A stretch of DNA of 47,763 bases from Oscillospiraceae bacterium (GCA_015068935.1 SVJO01000008.1:1-47763); one strand, 5' to 3'; shown: positions 1 to 9,378, numbered from the stretch's first letter. The notes: generated from the letters alone by a model not told the origin. Program-made: numbers and translations.

Positions 1-17
1 ATTAATTTTAATTATTT

Positions 18-806
18 TTATAGGTTAAGCAGTTTTTTCGCATTAAGTGAAAAAATCTTTTCCTTCTCACTGTCTGATACCAGATTATCAAAAAGCACTC
101 CCCCAATAAACATTGATGGAGAACAAGCCGGAAAATCTGTTCCAAATAGAAGGCGGTCTACCCCCAGTGAATCAATTAAACGACGCAGTGTAGCAAATCT
201 GTTTAAACCTGAACCTGATAAATCAATATAATAATTTTCATATTTTTTACCAATTTCTATATGATTCATCAATGTATTATATTCACCAGGATGAGCAGCA
301 ACAAAAATAACGTCGGGATGATTTTTGACCATCTTTTCAATACCTTCAAATCCTAGTGGCATGGTATGAAAATCCACAATCATATTATATTTTCCTGCTT
401 CATCTAAAATCAATGACAGTTCATCTGAGCCATAGTCATCCCAACCATCTATGTAAGGCACTAACTCTCCTATAAGGTTTACACCTTCCTTATTCATGCG
501 TCTGATTTCCTCTATGGATTCTTCAACATAGTGGGGGTGTACATGAAAACCGGGAATGTAAAAACCTTTATAATAATCTCTAAGTTCAAGTGCTTTTCTG
601 TTGTTGTCTCTTATTTTTTCAAGATTGTTTTCATATTTATCATTTCCAACGTAAACAACTGAGCCGCATATTTTTGAAATACCAAACTTTTTGAATAGCT
701 CCAACGTATCGTCAGCATCCAGCTGTATAATATCTTTATGTTTACATATAAAATCTTCCTTAGTTAAAAAAGGGTGTGTGTGAAAATCTATTATCTCAAA
801 ATCCAT
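18..806 (-). CDS. Amidohydrolase-family (amidohydrolase 2) metal-dependent hydrolase
   Basis: A 262-residue TIM-barrel hydrolase of the amidohydrolase_2 superfamily, whose members hydrolyse or decarboxylate small cyclic or carboxylated substrates in the cytoplasm. The metal and catalytic set is visible: H9-T-H11 at the end of the first strand, E114 in IGELVPY, H147 in DFHTMP, H172 in AAHPGE and D224 in FGTDFP. The length is normal for the family and there is no signal peptide. The start ATG follows GAGGAGG at good spacing. It has its own strong promoter (848-876), so it is probably monocistronic. The substrate cannot be read from sequence. The family call is firm; the function is unknown. Confidence 0.88.
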   Translation of the reverse strand: MDFEIIDFHTHPFLTKEDFICKHKDIIQLDADDTLELFKKFGISKICGSVVYVGNDKYENNLEKIRDNNRKALELRDYYKGFYIPGFHVHPHYVEESIEEIRRMNKEGVNLIGELVPYIDGWDDYGSDELSLILDEAGKYNMIVDFHTMPLGFEGIEKMVKNHPDVIFVAAHPGEYNTLMNHIEIGKKYENYYIDLSGSGLNRFATLRRLIDSLGVDRLLFGTDFPACSPSMFIGGVLFDNLVSDSEKEKIFSLNAKKLLNL

Positions 807-847
807 ATTTTCCTCCTCTATCTACTAATTATCAGTATTTTTAAATC

Positions 848-876
848 ATTATAACATTAATAAAACCTCTTGTCAA
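848..876 (-). promoter_or_regulatory. Sigma-A promoter of the amidohydrolase gene
   Basis: On the minus strand, TTGACA (871-876) and TATAAT (848-853) are separated by exactly 17 bases, a full consensus match. It lies between the end of the membrane-protein gene and the amidohydrolase start, giving a leader of about 35 nt. Confidence 0.85.
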
Positions 877-882
877 TAAAAA

Positions 883-1335
883 TTAATAACCATATAACCA
901 GCTTGACGGTATTAAAAATGTATATGGTGCCGTTATAATTGCAAAAAACAATGCCATTTTAAACCGCAATTTTTTATCATATTTCTTAAAGGAAATAAAA
1001 TAGTTTAAAATAAATATTAACATTGCTGAGATTATTAGTGCGGGAAGAGTTAAATATAATTCATCTCCCATATTTCCCAGTTGAAAAACAACCATTAATA
1101 ATAGCATATATGCACAACCTGCCACATCTGCCAGTATTCCAAAACCAAAGATTTTTAATATGTTTTTTTTGTAAAACTCTTTCTTTTGCTGTAATTTTAA
1201 AAAATACATTGATATTATAAGAACTAAACTATCAATGATAAAATTCCCAGGAAGAATAATCAACCATACCTGAGGGAATAACATCAGCATCCAGAAAGGA
1301 AATAAAACATTATAAAGTTTAAATTCTTTTTTCAT
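883..1335 (-). CDS. Small multi-pass membrane protein of unknown function
   Basis: A 150-residue, very hydrophobic protein with about four predicted transmembrane segments (roughly residues 10-45, 60-85, 95-113 and 125-145) separated by short Lys-rich loops such as KLQQKKEFYKK. I do not recognise the family. A GAGGG ribosome site precedes the ATG and a plausible promoter lies at 1370-1399. It ends just before the promoter of the next gene. No catalytic motif is visible and no neighbour suggests a role. The gene call is fairly safe because of its coding pattern and signals; the function is unknown. Confidence 0.7.
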   Translation of the reverse strand: MKKEFKLYNVLFPFWMLMLFPQVWLIILPGNFIIDSLVLIISMYFLKLQQKKEFYKKNILKIFGFGILADVAGCAYMLLLMVVFQLGNMGDELYLTLPALIISAMLIFILNYFISFKKYDKKLRFKMALFFAIITAPYTFLIPSSWLYGY

Positions 1336-1369
1336 ATGTATAACCCTCTAAATTATATTTTCTTATTTT

Positions 1370-1399
1370 ATATTACCATAATTAAGGTGAAGTTTGCAA
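1370..1399 (-). promoter_or_regulatory. Probable promoter of the membrane-protein gene
   Basis: On the minus strand, TTGCAA (1394-1399) and TAATAT (1370-1375) are separated by 18 bases. The match is moderate. It sits about 35 nt upstream of the start codon. Confidence 0.5.
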
Positions 1400-1458
1400 C
1401 ACTTTTTAAAGAGATTAAGATTTAAATGTTGATAAAAATAGTACCTTCCCTTTCAAAT

Positions 1459-1492
1459 AAAAAAAATCGAAGCAAACTGAACTTTGCTTCGA
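1459..1492 (-). terminator. Rho-independent terminator of tRNA-Ser
   Basis: A perfect 10-bp stem (1467-1476 with 1483-1492) and a 6-nt loop, followed on the minus strand by eight U (1459-1466). It begins 2 nt after the CCA end of the tRNA, so the tRNA is transcribed alone. Confidence 0.93.
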
Positions 1493-1494
1493 AG

Positions 1495-1586
1495 TGGCGG
1501 AGAGAGAGGGATTCGAACCCTCGGAGCGCTATTAACGCTCACACGATTTCCAATCGTGCGCCTTAGGCCAGCTCAGCCATCTCTCC
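1495..1586 (-). tRNA. tRNA-Ser (anticodon GGA)
   Basis: A 92-nt class II tRNA with an encoded CCA. The acceptor stem GGAGAGA pairs with TCTCTCC. The anticodon stem CACGA/TCGTG encloses the loop TTGGAAA with anticodon GGA, reading UCC/UCU. A long variable arm typical of serine tRNA follows, then the T-arm GGGTTCGAATCCC. It is followed immediately by its own terminator. Confidence 0.97.
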
Positions 1587-1684
1587 ATCATATTTTATTA
1601 TATCTAATATTCTATAAAAATCAAAAGTCACACCTTTACCCAAAACATCATATTATATTAAAAAAGAATTTATGGGTGATTTAA

Positions 1685-2167
1685 ATGTTTTATAGTCCTA
1701 TACTAAATATCAAAAGGCGTCCTTTTGCATTTGCAAAAATAAAAGGAAACAACAACTATCCAAACATTAATGGAATTGTCTACTTTTATAATTTACAGGC
1801 GGGCATACTGATTTCTATACAACTAGAGGGGCTGCCTACAGAAAATGATGTCTGCAGGGAACCAATATTTGCAGTTCACATTCACAGTGGCAACAGCTGT
1901 ACAGGCAATGTCACTGACCCATTTGCAGATGCTATGACACACTATAATCCAAATGATTGTGCGCATCCCTACCACGCAGGAGATTTACCGCCTATATTTG
2001 GTGCTGATGGTTTTGGTTTATCTGCATTTCTGACAAACAGGTTCTCTGCCGAGGAGATAATAGGAAAAACTATTATAATCCACTCCGCACCCGATGACTT
2101 CACTACTCAACCATCAGGTAATTCCGGCATGAAAATTGGTTGCGGTGTAATTACGCCTACATATTAA
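1685..2167 (+). CDS. Cytosolic Cu/Zn superoxide dismutase-like protein
   Basis: A 160-residue Cu/Zn superoxide dismutase fold protein, the family that converts superoxide to peroxide and oxygen. The ligand set appears complete: H65 and H67 (HIH), bridging H86 (THYNP), H94, H97 and D100 (YHAGD), and H133 (IIHSAPDD). The pair that forms the structural disulfide, C72 and C153, is also present. The position equal to Arg143 of the bovine enzyme is Lys150, and the zinc loop is shortened (H94 to H97 instead of nine residues). There is no signal peptide, unlike most bacterial SodC. A GGGTGA ribosome site precedes the ATG. The gene stands alone, convergent with rpoD. Dismutase activity is inferred from ligands only. 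Confidence 0.82.
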   Translation: MFYSPILNIKRRPFAFAKIKGNNNYPNINGIVYFYNLQAGILISIQLEGLPTENDVCREPIFAVHIHSGNSCTGNVTDPFADAMTHYNPNDCAHPYHAGDLPPIFGADGFGLSAFLTNRFSAEEIIGKTIIIHSAPDDFTTQPSGNSGMKIGCGVITPTY

Positions 2168-2260
2168 TTTTTATCAAAAATTTGCAACGCATTAATTATA
2201 GCACATAAGCCCTGTAATTTCAACTAAAATTTTTAACTTTCTGAATTTTTTTGTATTATT

Positions 2261-2298
2261 AAAATACTCCTTCAGTATTTACACCGAAGGAGTATTTT
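2261..2298. terminator. Bidirectional terminator between the SOD-like gene and rpoD
   Basis: A perfect 13-bp inverted repeat (2261-2273 with 2286-2298) with a 12-nt loop. A-rich and T-rich ends give U-rich tails in both directions. It separates two convergent genes. Confidence 0.9.
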
Positions 2299-2302
2299 AA
2301 AA

Positions 2303-3622
2303 TTAATCCAAATAATCTTTAAGTTTTTTACTTCTACTTGGGTGTCTCAGCTTTCTTAATGCTTTAGCTTCTATCTGTCTTATTCTTTCACGGGTGACAT
2401 TAAATTCTTTGCCAACCTCTTCTAATGTCCTCTGTCTTCCGTCATCTAAACCAAATCTAAGTCTTAAGACCATCGCCTCACGGGGAGTAAGCGTATTTAA
2501 CACTTCGCCGAGCTGTTCCTTTAACAGCATAAATGATGCCGCCTCTGATGGTGCAGGTGCATCTTCGTCAGGAATAAAGTCACCAAGATGACTGTCTTCC
2601 TCTTCACCTATCGGAGTTTCAAGAGATATTGGTTCCTGAGCAATCTTCATTATTTCTCTTACCTTATCTATTGACATATTAAGCTCTTTTGCAATTTCGT
2701 TCGGGTGCGGGTCACGCCCAAGCTCCTGAACGAGCTGTCTTGATACCCTTATCAGCTTATTAATAGTTTCTACCATATGAACAGGAATTCTGATTGTTCT
2801 TGCCTGGTCAGCTATAGCTCTTGTTATTGCCTGTCTTATCCACCATGTTGCATATGTGCTGAATTTATATCCTTTTTTATAATCAAATTTTTCAACAGCT
2901 TTAATCAGTCCTAAATTCCCTTCCTGAATGAGGTCTAAAAAGAGCATACCTCTGCCAACATATCTTTTTGCAATTGAAACAACAAGTCTTAAATTGGCCT
3001 CTGACAATCTCTTTCTTGCCATTGCATTTCCTTCGCTCATCAGCTTGGCAAGTCTCAGTTCCTCTTCAGGCTCAAGAAGCGGAACTTTTCCTATTTCCTT
3101 AAGATACATTTTTACATGGTCATCAATTGAAATACCTTTAAGATTTGAGACTTCCAGAGCTTCATCACTTAAATCAATATCTTCCTCTTTAGTTAAATCA
3201 CCGATTTCCTCCTCAATTTTCTCCATTTCCTTATCGAGGTCGGCAACAATTTCAACACCTTCTTTTTCCAGATGTTCATATACAAGTTCTATCTGTTCTG
3301 TATCAAGTTCAAACTCAGAAAGAGCATCCATGATTTCTTTATACGTCATTATGCCGCTTTGTTTTCCTTTTGTACAAAGGTCTAAAAATACTCTTTGTTT
3401 TTTTTCTTCAATTTCGCTCTGTTCAGAATCTGGATTTATCTCTTCGGGAATTTCCTCAACCGGTGTCGGTTTTCCATTTTTCTTCTTTGATTCTTTTTTC
3501 GGTTTTTTTTCAATTATTTCTACAATTCCGTCATTATCAAAAATTTCTTCTTCAGCTTTTCCCTTCTGTTCTGACTTCTTTATCTCTTTCTTTTCAATGT
3601 CAGTTTTCTTTTCGTTAGACAT
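2303..3622 (-). CDS. rpoD: RNA polymerase primary sigma factor RpoD/SigA
   Basis: The housekeeping sigma-70 factor, which directs RNA polymerase to the TTGACA/TATAAT promoters seen throughout this window. After an acidic and Lys-rich N-terminus come region 1.1, region 1.2 ([16 protein letters not shown]), region 2 ([20 protein letters not shown]), region 3 and region 4.2 with its helix-turn-helix ([20 protein letters not shown]). A TTG one codon upstream (3625) is in frame, but the ATG at 3622 has the better-placed GGGGG site and overlaps the dnaG stop as TGATG, which is translational coupling. About 439 residues, longer than Bacillus SigA mainly through the charged N-terminal extension. Confidence 0.98.
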   Translation of the reverse strand: MSNEKKTDIEKKEIKKSEQKGKAEEEIFDNDGIVEIIEKKPKKESKKKNGKPTPVEEIPEEINPDSEQSEIEEKKQRVFLDLCTKGKQSGIMTYKEIMDALSEFELDTEQIELVYEHLEKEGVEIVADLDKEMEKIEEEIGDLTKEEDIDLSDEALEVSNLKGISIDDHVKMYLKEIGKVPLLEPEEELRLAKLMSEGNAMARKRLSEANLRLVVSIAKRYVGRGMLFLDLIQEGNLGLIKAVEKFDYKKGYKFSTYATWWIRQAITRAIADQARTIRIPVHMVETINKLIRVSRQLVQELGRDPHPNEIAKELNMSIDKVREIMKIAQEPISLETPIGEEEDSHLGDFIPDEDAPAPSEAASFMLLKEQLGEVLNTLTPREAMVLRLRFGLDDGRQRTLEEVGKEFNVTRERIRQIEAKALRKLRHPSRSKKLKDYLD

Positions 3623-5391
3623 CAATCGTTTCCCCCGCTTTTTAGAATTTTATTAATCTCATCAACACGGCCGGCTTTTGCAAGCTCTGTAATATAAGCC
3701 TTCTTTCTTTCGGCTTTAAGTTTTTTTATAATATCCTCAGCTGTTTTAAGCCCGTCTGTCGTAAAGTTTTTAAATAATAATGCAGATGCATATTTTTTCA
3801 TATTTTCATCGAGAGTTATAAGAAACTCGGGAGCAGATGCATTGGGATTTTCTCCTTTAAAATTTAGCATTTCCCTAAAAAGCTCCTTATGTATAGCTCC
3901 GAAAAACAGACTTTCATCCCCATTTGCTTTAAAATAATTAAATGCTTTATCGTCAAAAAACATCACATTTAATAACATTCTTTCTGTTTTGTATGTACCA
4001 AAATTTTGTTTTTCGCCGATATCTGACACTATTTTAACTTCTTCTTTGACACTTTTAATTATTCGCTCTTTTTTTTCATTTTCCTTCTTTGCTTTACTAA
4101 AAATTAATTTATTAATTTCTGAAGTTATAGATTTTTCGGAAATATCAGTTTCATTTGAGATACGTTTTACATATGCTTCTCTCTCAATTGTGTTCTCAAC
4201 ATCTGACAAAATTACGGCAGTTTCATTCACAAAGCTTATTTTTTCATCAACATTGGTTAAGTCATAATTTTTTCTGATATTCATAATTTTAAATTCAACC
4301 GTAGGGACAGAATTTTTAATACATTCTTTAAAAGCCTCTGTTCCTGCTTTTAAGATATATTCATCAGGGTCTTTAGCTCCTGTAAAAGCTATTACCTTTA
4401 CATTGTTTCCTGCATTTATCAATATATCAATTGCTTTAAGCGCCGCTTTTTTTCCTGCTTCATCATTATCATAACAGACATAAACTGTACTTGCATATCT
4501 TTTTAAAAGTGCAGCTTGCTCCTCTGTAAAGGCCGTTCCCAGACCTGCTACAGCATTTTGTATTCCTCTCTGATATAAAGAGACAACATCCATATTGCCT
4601 TCAACAAGAACAACTCCATCTGTTTTACTGCATGCTTTAGCAATATTTAAACCAAACACATTTTTACTTTTATAAAAAACAGGTGTTTCAGGTGAGTTCA
4701 TATATTTCGCAGGGTCGTCGCCTAAAGCTCTTCCGCTGAAAGCCACAACATTTCCTCTCACATCAATAATCGGAAACATTAATCTGTTTCTGAATTTGTC
4801 ATATACTCTTCCCTTTTCATTTTTTACGATTAATCCCGCTACTAAAATTTCATCCTGAGAAAATCCCTCCGCTTTAAGAAAATTTAAAAGGTCGTCCCAC
4901 GAATCTTTTGCATAACCAAGTCCAAATTTTATAATGGAGTTTTTGTTTAATTTTCTTTTAATGACATATTCCTGAGCTGTTTTAGCATCTTTTTCAAAAA
5001 GATTATCAAAAAATCTTTTTGCCGCTATTTTATTGATTTTAAGAATAGTTTGTTTCAGATTTTTCTGTTCCTCATTTTCTCTGTATGATGATTTTTCTTC
5101 TTCAAGAGTTACTCCCGCACGTTGTGCAAGATATTTTAAAGCATCAACAAAATCGAGATTTTCTATTTTCATGACAAAATCAAATATATTTCCACTTGTT
5201 CCGCAACCGAAACAATAAAAAAGCTGTTTATCCTCGCTGACATGAAACGACGGTGTTTTCTCTCTGTGAAACGGACACAAACCAACATAGCTTGTACCTG
5301 TTCTTTTCAGACGAACATATGATGAAACCACATCAACAAGATTGTTTCTTGATGCTGTTTCATTTATAGAATTTTGAGTATAACGCGGCAT
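3622..5391 (-). CDS. dnaG: DNA primase DnaG
   Basis: Makes RNA primers at the replication fork. The N-terminal CHC2 zinc finger has C39, H42, C60 and C63. The TOPRIM catalytic core includes the acidic site in VLVEGNMD (about residue 264) and the acidic pair in CYDNDEAG (about 310). A divergent C-terminal helicase-interaction region follows. The 589 residues are normal. A GAGGTGA site precedes the ATG. The stop overlaps the rpoD start, and dgt lies 117 bp upstream, as in many Clostridia. Confidence 0.98.
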   Translation of the reverse strand: MPRYTQNSINETASRNNLVDVVSSYVRLKRTGTSYVGLCPFHREKTPSFHVSEDKQLFYCFGCGTSGNIFDFVMKIENLDFVDALKYLAQRAGVTLEEEKSSYRENEEQKNLKQTILKINKIAAKRFFDNLFEKDAKTAQEYVIKRKLNKNSIIKFGLGYAKDSWDDLLNFLKAEGFSQDEILVAGLIVKNEKGRVYDKFRNRLMFPIIDVRGNVVAFSGRALGDDPAKYMNSPETPVFYKSKNVFGLNIAKACSKTDGVVLVEGNMDVVSLYQRGIQNAVAGLGTAFTEEQAALLKRYASTVYVCYDNDEAGKKAALKAIDILINAGNNVKVIAFTGAKDPDEYILKAGTEAFKECIKNSVPTVEFKIMNIRKNYDLTNVDEKISFVNETAVILSDVENTIEREAYVKRISNETDISEKSITSEINKLIFSKAKKENEKKERIIKSVKEEVKIVSDIGEKQNFGTYKTERMLLNVMFFDDKAFNYFKANGDESLFFGAIHKELFREMLNFKGENPNASAPEFLITLDENMKKYASALLFKNFTTDGLKTAEDIIKKLKAERKKAYITELAKAGRVDEINKILKSGGND

Positions 5392-5508
5392 AGTTTCACC
5401 TCAAATCCGTTTCATATATTTTTCGCCAAAAAATACGAATATCCTCTTTTAAACTTAGATTTTTTCAAATAATTTATATTATCAGCTAATTTCAAACAAA
5501 TTATTCAT

Positions 5509-6510
5509 TTATTTTATGCTCCAGCCTTTTGGAACAAAAAATTTATCAAATGTTTGTATAGCAAAATTATCTGTCATTCCTGCAATATAGTCACATATAA
5601 CCTGTTCTTTATCAGTAATTTCAAGCATTTTTTTGCTATTTGCTGGAAGTCTTTCAGGAAATTTATCAAACATCTCAAAAAGAGAACCTAATATTCCTTC
5701 TGCTTTCTCATCTTCGCGTTGGGCAACTGTGTTTATATAAACATTTTCAAACATAAAATTTCTCAATTCGTTCATGGACTGTGCTATTTCATCTGACATT
5801 TTTATATAGGGCTTGTCTTTACTGTTTGCAATGACATCACAAATCAAATTCTGTATTCTTTCCCCATGCTTGTAACCAAGAATTTCAGCAAGCTCTGAAG
5901 GGATATCTCTTTCCTCTATTACTCCGCCTCTTACGGCATCATCAATATCGTGATTAATATATGCTATACGATCTGCAAGTTTTATAATTCTTCCCTCTAA
6001 AGTCTCAGCCTCATTATCTCCTGCATGGTTTTTTATACCATCGCGGACTTCATATGTAAGATTTAATCCTATTCCGTCCTCTAAAACATCTACAACCCTG
6101 AGACTTTGCTCGTAATGTCTGAATCCGTTCTTGCAAATGGAATTTAAAAACCTCTCTCCCGAATGTCCAAACGGTGTATGTCCCAGGTCGTGACCAAGAG
6201 CAATGCTTTCAGTTAAATCTTCATTTAAGTTAAGAGCACGCGCAATCGTTCTCCCTATTTGTGAAACCTCTAAGGTGTGTGTCAGCCTTGTTCGGTAGTG
6301 GTCTCCTTCAGGCGAAAGAAAGACCTGCGTTTTATGCATTAACCGTCTAAAAGATTTTGCATGAATAATTCTGTCTCTGTCACGTTGATAAACTGTTCTT
6401 AAAGGACATTCTTCAATCGGTTTAAGCCTGCCTTTTGTATCTTTAGAGCATTTAGCATATTGAGACAAATTTTCAAGCTCATAAAGCTCATACTTTTGAC
6501 GCAGATTCAT
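5509..6510 (-). CDS. dgt: dGTPase-like HD-domain deoxynucleotide triphosphohydrolase
   Basis: An HD-superfamily phosphohydrolase of the short (about 330-residue) dGTPase class, which releases tripolyphosphate from dNTPs and helps set nucleotide pools. Metal ligands are visible: H78 (THTLEVSQ), H107-D108 (GHDLGHTPFGH) and a later conserved Asp in HDIDDAVRGG. The C-terminal GMTDNFAIQTF is typical. It starts 27 bp after typA and precedes dnaG, so it is probably co-transcribed with both. Substrate preference among dNTPs cannot be fixed from sequence. Confidence 0.93.
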   Translation of the reverse strand: MNLRQKYELYELENLSQYAKCSKDTKGRLKPIEECPLRTVYQRDRDRIIHAKSFRRLMHKTQVFLSPEGDHYRTRLTHTLEVSQIGRTIARALNLNEDLTESIALGHDLGHTPFGHSGERFLNSICKNGFRHYEQSLRVVDVLEDGIGLNLTYEVRDGIKNHAGDNEAETLEGRIIKLADRIAYINHDIDDAVRGGVIEERDIPSELAEILGYKHGERIQNLICDVIANSKDKPYIKMSDEIAQSMNELRNFMFENVYINTVAQREDEKAEGILGSLFEMFDKFPERLPANSKKMLEITDKEQVICDYIAGMTDNFAIQTFDKFFVPKGWSIK

Positions 6511-6537
6511 AATGTCACATCCCTATAACAAAAGATT

Positions 6538-8358
6538 TTACTGTTTTTTATTCCTTCCTGCCAGCTTGTCCCTTTCTGATTTTGTAAGAATTTTCTTTCT
6601 TAATCTTATGCTGCTCGGAGTTACTTCAACAAGTTCATCATCAGCTATAAATTCAAGACACTGTTCTAAGCTGAGCGTCAAAGGAGGTGTGAGCTTAATT
6701 GTATCATCGCTTCCCGATGCGCGCATATTGGTAACATGCTTTTTCTTGCAAACATTTACAGTGATATCTTCATCTTTTGCATTTTCGCCTACAATCATTC
6801 CTTCGTATACATTATATCCAGGTCCGATAAAGAGTCTGCCTCTTTCCTGTGCATTAGCAAGACCATACGTTACACTTTCTCCAGTCTCCCATGCAATCAT
6901 AGAGCCTCTCTGGCGGCTTTCTATCTCACCTCTGTATTCGCTGAAACCATCTAAGACAGTATTCATTACTCCATTGCCTTTAGTGTCTGTTAAAAACTCA
7001 CTTCTGTATCCAATAAGCCCTCTTGACGGAATTAAAAAACTTATTCTCATATATCCTGTATCGTTAGGCTGCATATTTGTCATCTCTGCTTTTCGCGAAC
7101 CCAGTTTTTCGATTACAGCTCCGGAAAATTCTTCAGGAACATCAATAATAAGCTCCTCTATCGGCTCTAAAGTCTTACCGTCCTTATGTTTAAAAATAAC
7201 CTGAGGGCGCGAAACCTGAAATTCATATCCTTGTCTTCTCATTGTTTCAATCAGGATTGAAAGATGTAGTTCTCCCCTTCCTGAAACCTTAAAGCAATCT
7301 GCACTGTCTGTCTCCTCAACCTTAAGACTCACATTTGTTTCAAGCTCCTTAAAAAGTCTCTCGCGAAGGTGCCTACTTGTTACAAAATCACCCTCCTGCC
7401 CCGCAAAAGGACTGTTATTTACCATAAAATTCATTGAAATAGTAGGCTCGTCAACTGTAATTACAGGAAGCGGCTCAATTTTTTGCACATCACAAAGTGT
7501 TTCACCAATATTAACATCACCTAAACCTGATATACTGATTATATCGCCTGCCGATGCAATCTGAGTCTCTGTTCTTTTTAATCCGTCAAATGTGTAAATT
7601 CTGCCAACCTTAACGTTTTTAATTTCACCATTTGCACGGCAAATCGAAATATTCTGTCCGTATTTCAGTTCGCCTCTGTCAATTTTTCCGACTGCAATTC
7701 TTCCTACATATTCATCATAGTCAATATTTGAAACAAGCATTCTGAAAGGCTCTGAAAGATTTCCTATCGGAGCGGGAACATGCTTTATAATAGTGTCAAA
7801 AATTGCCGTCATATCAGGCTTTAATTCATCTTCTTTATATCCTGATAATCCCTGTTTTGCAGAAGAATACACAACAGGAAAATATGCTTGCTCATCTGTT
7901 GCACCAAGTTCAATAAATAAATCAAGCACTTCATCAATAACAGCTTCGCATCTTGCCTGCGGTCTGTCTACTTTATTAACAACAACAATCGGTTTAAGAT
8001 TATATTCCAGCGCTTTTTTTAGAACAAACCTTGTCTGCGGCATTGCTCCTTCAAATGCATCAACAACTAAAAGCACACCCTCAACCATACCGAGAACACG
8101 TTCAACCTCACCGCCAAAATCGGCATGACCTGGAGTATCTACTATATTGATTTTAATGTCGCCGTACATTACTGCAGTATTTTTCGACAAAATTGTTATT
8201 CCGCGTTCTTTTTCTAAATCATTTGAATCCATAACTCTATCGGGGGCCTGTTCGTTTTCACGATAAACCCCGCTGTTTTTAAGTAAGCCGTCGACCAGAG
8301 TAGTTTTACCATGGTCAACATGTGCAACAATTGCAATATTTCTGATGTTTTCAACCAT
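6538..8358 (-). CDS. typA: Ribosome-associated GTPase TypA/BipA
   Basis: A translational GTPase that binds the ribosome and assists growth under stress and ribosome assembly. The G motifs are clear: AHVDHGKTT (P-loop, about residues 12-20), DTPGHADFGGE (switch II) and NKVDRPQAR. They are followed by the beta-barrel domain, domains III and V with the EF-G-like fold, and the BipA-specific C-terminal domain containing GPGYNVYEGMIVGE. The 606 residues are the family norm. It is the first gene of a likely typA-dgt-dnaG-rpoD transcript driven by the promoter at 8407-8435. Confidence 0.97.
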   Translation of the reverse strand: MVENIRNIAIVAHVDHGKTTLVDGLLKNSGVYRENEQAPDRVMDSNDLEKERGITILSKNTAVMYGDIKINIVDTPGHADFGGEVERVLGMVEGVLLVVDAFEGAMPQTRFVLKKALEYNLKPIVVVNKVDRPQARCEAVIDEVLDLFIELGATDEQAYFPVVYSSAKQGLSGYKEDELKPDMTAIFDTIIKHVPAPIGNLSEPFRMLVSNIDYDEYVGRIAVGKIDRGELKYGQNISICRANGEIKNVKVGRIYTFDGLKRTETQIASAGDIISISGLGDVNIGETLCDVQKIEPLPVITVDEPTISMNFMVNNSPFAGQEGDFVTSRHLRERLFKELETNVSLKVEETDSADCFKVSGRGELHLSILIETMRRQGYEFQVSRPQVIFKHKDGKTLEPIEELIIDVPEEFSGAVIEKLGSRKAEMTNMQPNDTGYMRISFLIPSRGLIGYRSEFLTDTKGNGVMNTVLDGFSEYRGEIESRQRGSMIAWETGESVTYGLANAQERGRLFIGPGYNVYEGMIVGENAKDEDITVNVCKKKHVTNMRASGSDDTIKLTPPLTLSLEQCLEFIADDELVEVTPSSIRLRKKILTKSERDKLAGRNKKQ

Positions 8359-8406
8359 TTATATCATCTTTTCCTTCCGCTTGTATATAAAAATCACTAA
8401 ATATAT

Positions 8407-8435
8407 ATTTTACCACAAATTTCGCATACAGTCAA
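8407..8435 (-). promoter_or_regulatory. Promoter upstream of typA-dgt-dnaG-rpoD
   Basis: On the minus strand, TTGACT (8430-8435) and TAAAAT (8407-8412) have a 17-bp spacer. It lies about 50 bp upstream of the typA start. No equally good promoter is visible between the four genes. Confidence 0.8.
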
Positions 8436-8460
8436 ACCGAAACTTACATAAATTTCGACA

Positions 8461-8994
8461 TCAGGAATTATTTTTAACATAGTTTATAAGATTTGTAATT
8501 GATTTTTTGTCTGTAAAATCTCCGTTTGCATCACAAAGGTCAATTAAAAGCTTTTCCATTTCTGTTGGATTTCCCTTAGATGACATAAGTTTTTTAAGTG
8601 CCTTAATAGCTGTTTTATGAGGCAAAGAAAGTTCATCTAAAATCATTTTCCCAAGAAAATTATAAACCTTTATTTTTTCGAGCATATAAGGTTTAAAATT
8701 TTTCTCAATTACAAGTTTGTCATAATAATCACGATATTCAATTGGTGTTATACCCGTTGAAAAAACAACTATCTTCTTTGTGCAAAGTCTGTCAAAATTC
8801 TTTGTTATAAAGTTTACACCGCTTATAACCTCAGCATAAAGTCCGCCGCCGTAAATAATTGTCTCATACCCCTCTAAATCTTCTATTTTAACCTTTTTGG
8901 CATCTTTTACCTCACAGCCTAATTCTTCTCCTATCCAGGTCGCATATTGTTTAGTAGAGCCGTATTTTGATTTGTAAATTACTAAAGTCTTCAT
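8461..8994 (-). CDS. Flavodoxin-domain protein (HemG/flavodoxin_5-like)
   Basis: A 177-residue protein beginning with a flavodoxin FMN phosphate-binding loop, IYKSKYGSTKQYA (about residues 6-18), and a second flavin-contact segment, IIYGGGLYAEVISG. The pattern and length resemble the flavodoxin_5 group that contains protoporphyrinogen oxidase HemG, although no haem genes lie nearby. It is probably a cytosolic FMN redox protein. The C-terminal half (KTAIKALKKLM onward) is helical and less conserved. It has its own promoter at 9019-9046. HemG activity is not claimed. Confidence 0.82.
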   Translation of the reverse strand: MKTLVIYKSKYGSTKQYATWIGEELGCEVKDAKKVKIEDLEGYETIIYGGGLYAEVISGVNFITKNFDRLCTKKIVVFSTGITPIEYRDYYDKLVIEKNFKPYMLEKIKVYNFLGKMILDELSLPHKTAIKALKKLMSSKGNPTEMEKLLIDLCDANGDFTDKKSITNLINYVKNNS

Positions 8995-9018
8995 TTTAAT
9001 CTCCCTAATTTTTTTATT

Positions 9019-9046
9019 ATTATATTTATGTAAAAAAAGTTGTCAA
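9019..9046 (-). promoter_or_regulatory. Promoter of the flavodoxin-like gene
   Basis: On the minus strand, TTGACA (9041-9046) and TATAAT (9019-9024) are separated by 16 bp. A leader of about 20 nt follows. Confidence 0.8.
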
Positions 9047-9103
9047 TATAATACAAATTATATCATATCACCATATAAATAAAACGTCAACAGATTTCAT
9101 TCT

Positions 9104-9138
9104 AAAAAAAATACGACATCCTGAGCGGATGTCGTATT
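9104..9138 (-). terminator. Terminator after the Asn/Gln-rich small gene
   Basis: A perfect 12-bp stem (9110-9121 with 9127-9138) and a 5-nt loop, followed on the minus strand by seven U. It begins 11 bp after the stop codon of the 43-residue reading frame, which supports that frame being a transcribed unit. Confidence 0.93.
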
Positions 9139-9149
9139 CTCTCCAAAAA

Positions 9150-9281
9150 CTATCTGTTATTATCTTTCTTATTTCCGAGATTATTCTGATTTTGTCTGTT
9201 CTGCTGATTGTTGTTCTGGTTGTTCTGGTTGTTCTGCTGGTTGTTTTGGTTGTTGTTTTTCTGATTGTTATTATTTGACAT
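9150..9281 (-). CDS. 43-residue Asn/Gln-rich small protein
   Basis: A short frame, MSNNNNQKNNNQ and onward, ending in LGNKKDNNR. Of 43 residues, 23 are Asn and 10 are Gln. It has a strong ribosome site (GGGAGGA) placed correctly before the ATG and a strong terminator just after the stop, so it looks like a complete small gene. A longer frame overlapping it on the same strand (9068-9376) lacks such signals and is Thr/Arg-rich only because it reads the same triplets out of frame. I do not know the family. It is probably disordered; short N/Q-rich proteins occur in spore-formers, but a spore role is a guess. Confidence 0.7.
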   Translation of the reverse strand: MSNNNNQKNNNQNNQQNNQNNQNNNQQNRQNQNNLGNKKDNNR

Positions 9282-9378
9282 TTATGAGTCCTCCCGACAC
9301 TGAATATTTGTTGTATTTCTGCTGAAACACAATAAATATTTTTTCCGAACCATAAAATTTTATTCAAAAAAAACAAAA

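Noticed and set aside
1484-1684. 66-residue plus-strand reading frame with GGERGIRTLG
   Set aside because: It is the antisense of tRNA-Ser and its terminator; this motif is a well-known false protein.
2928-3656. 242-residue Ser-rich plus-strand frame
   Set aside because: Lies wholly opposite rpoD, Ser/Phe-rich composition of an antisense frame, no ribosome site.
6512-7204. 230-residue plus-strand frame
   Set aside because: Antisense to typA with no promoter or ribosome site; typA has clear domains.
9180-9270. Short tandem repeat or CRISPR-like array
   Set aside because: The repetition is codon-level AAC/CAG repetition of an Asn/Gln-rich protein; there are no regular spacers.
9068-9376. 102-residue Thr/Arg-rich minus-strand frame
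   Set aside because: Out-of-frame reading of the Asn/Gln-rich gene; runs through that gene's terminator and lacks a ribosome site.
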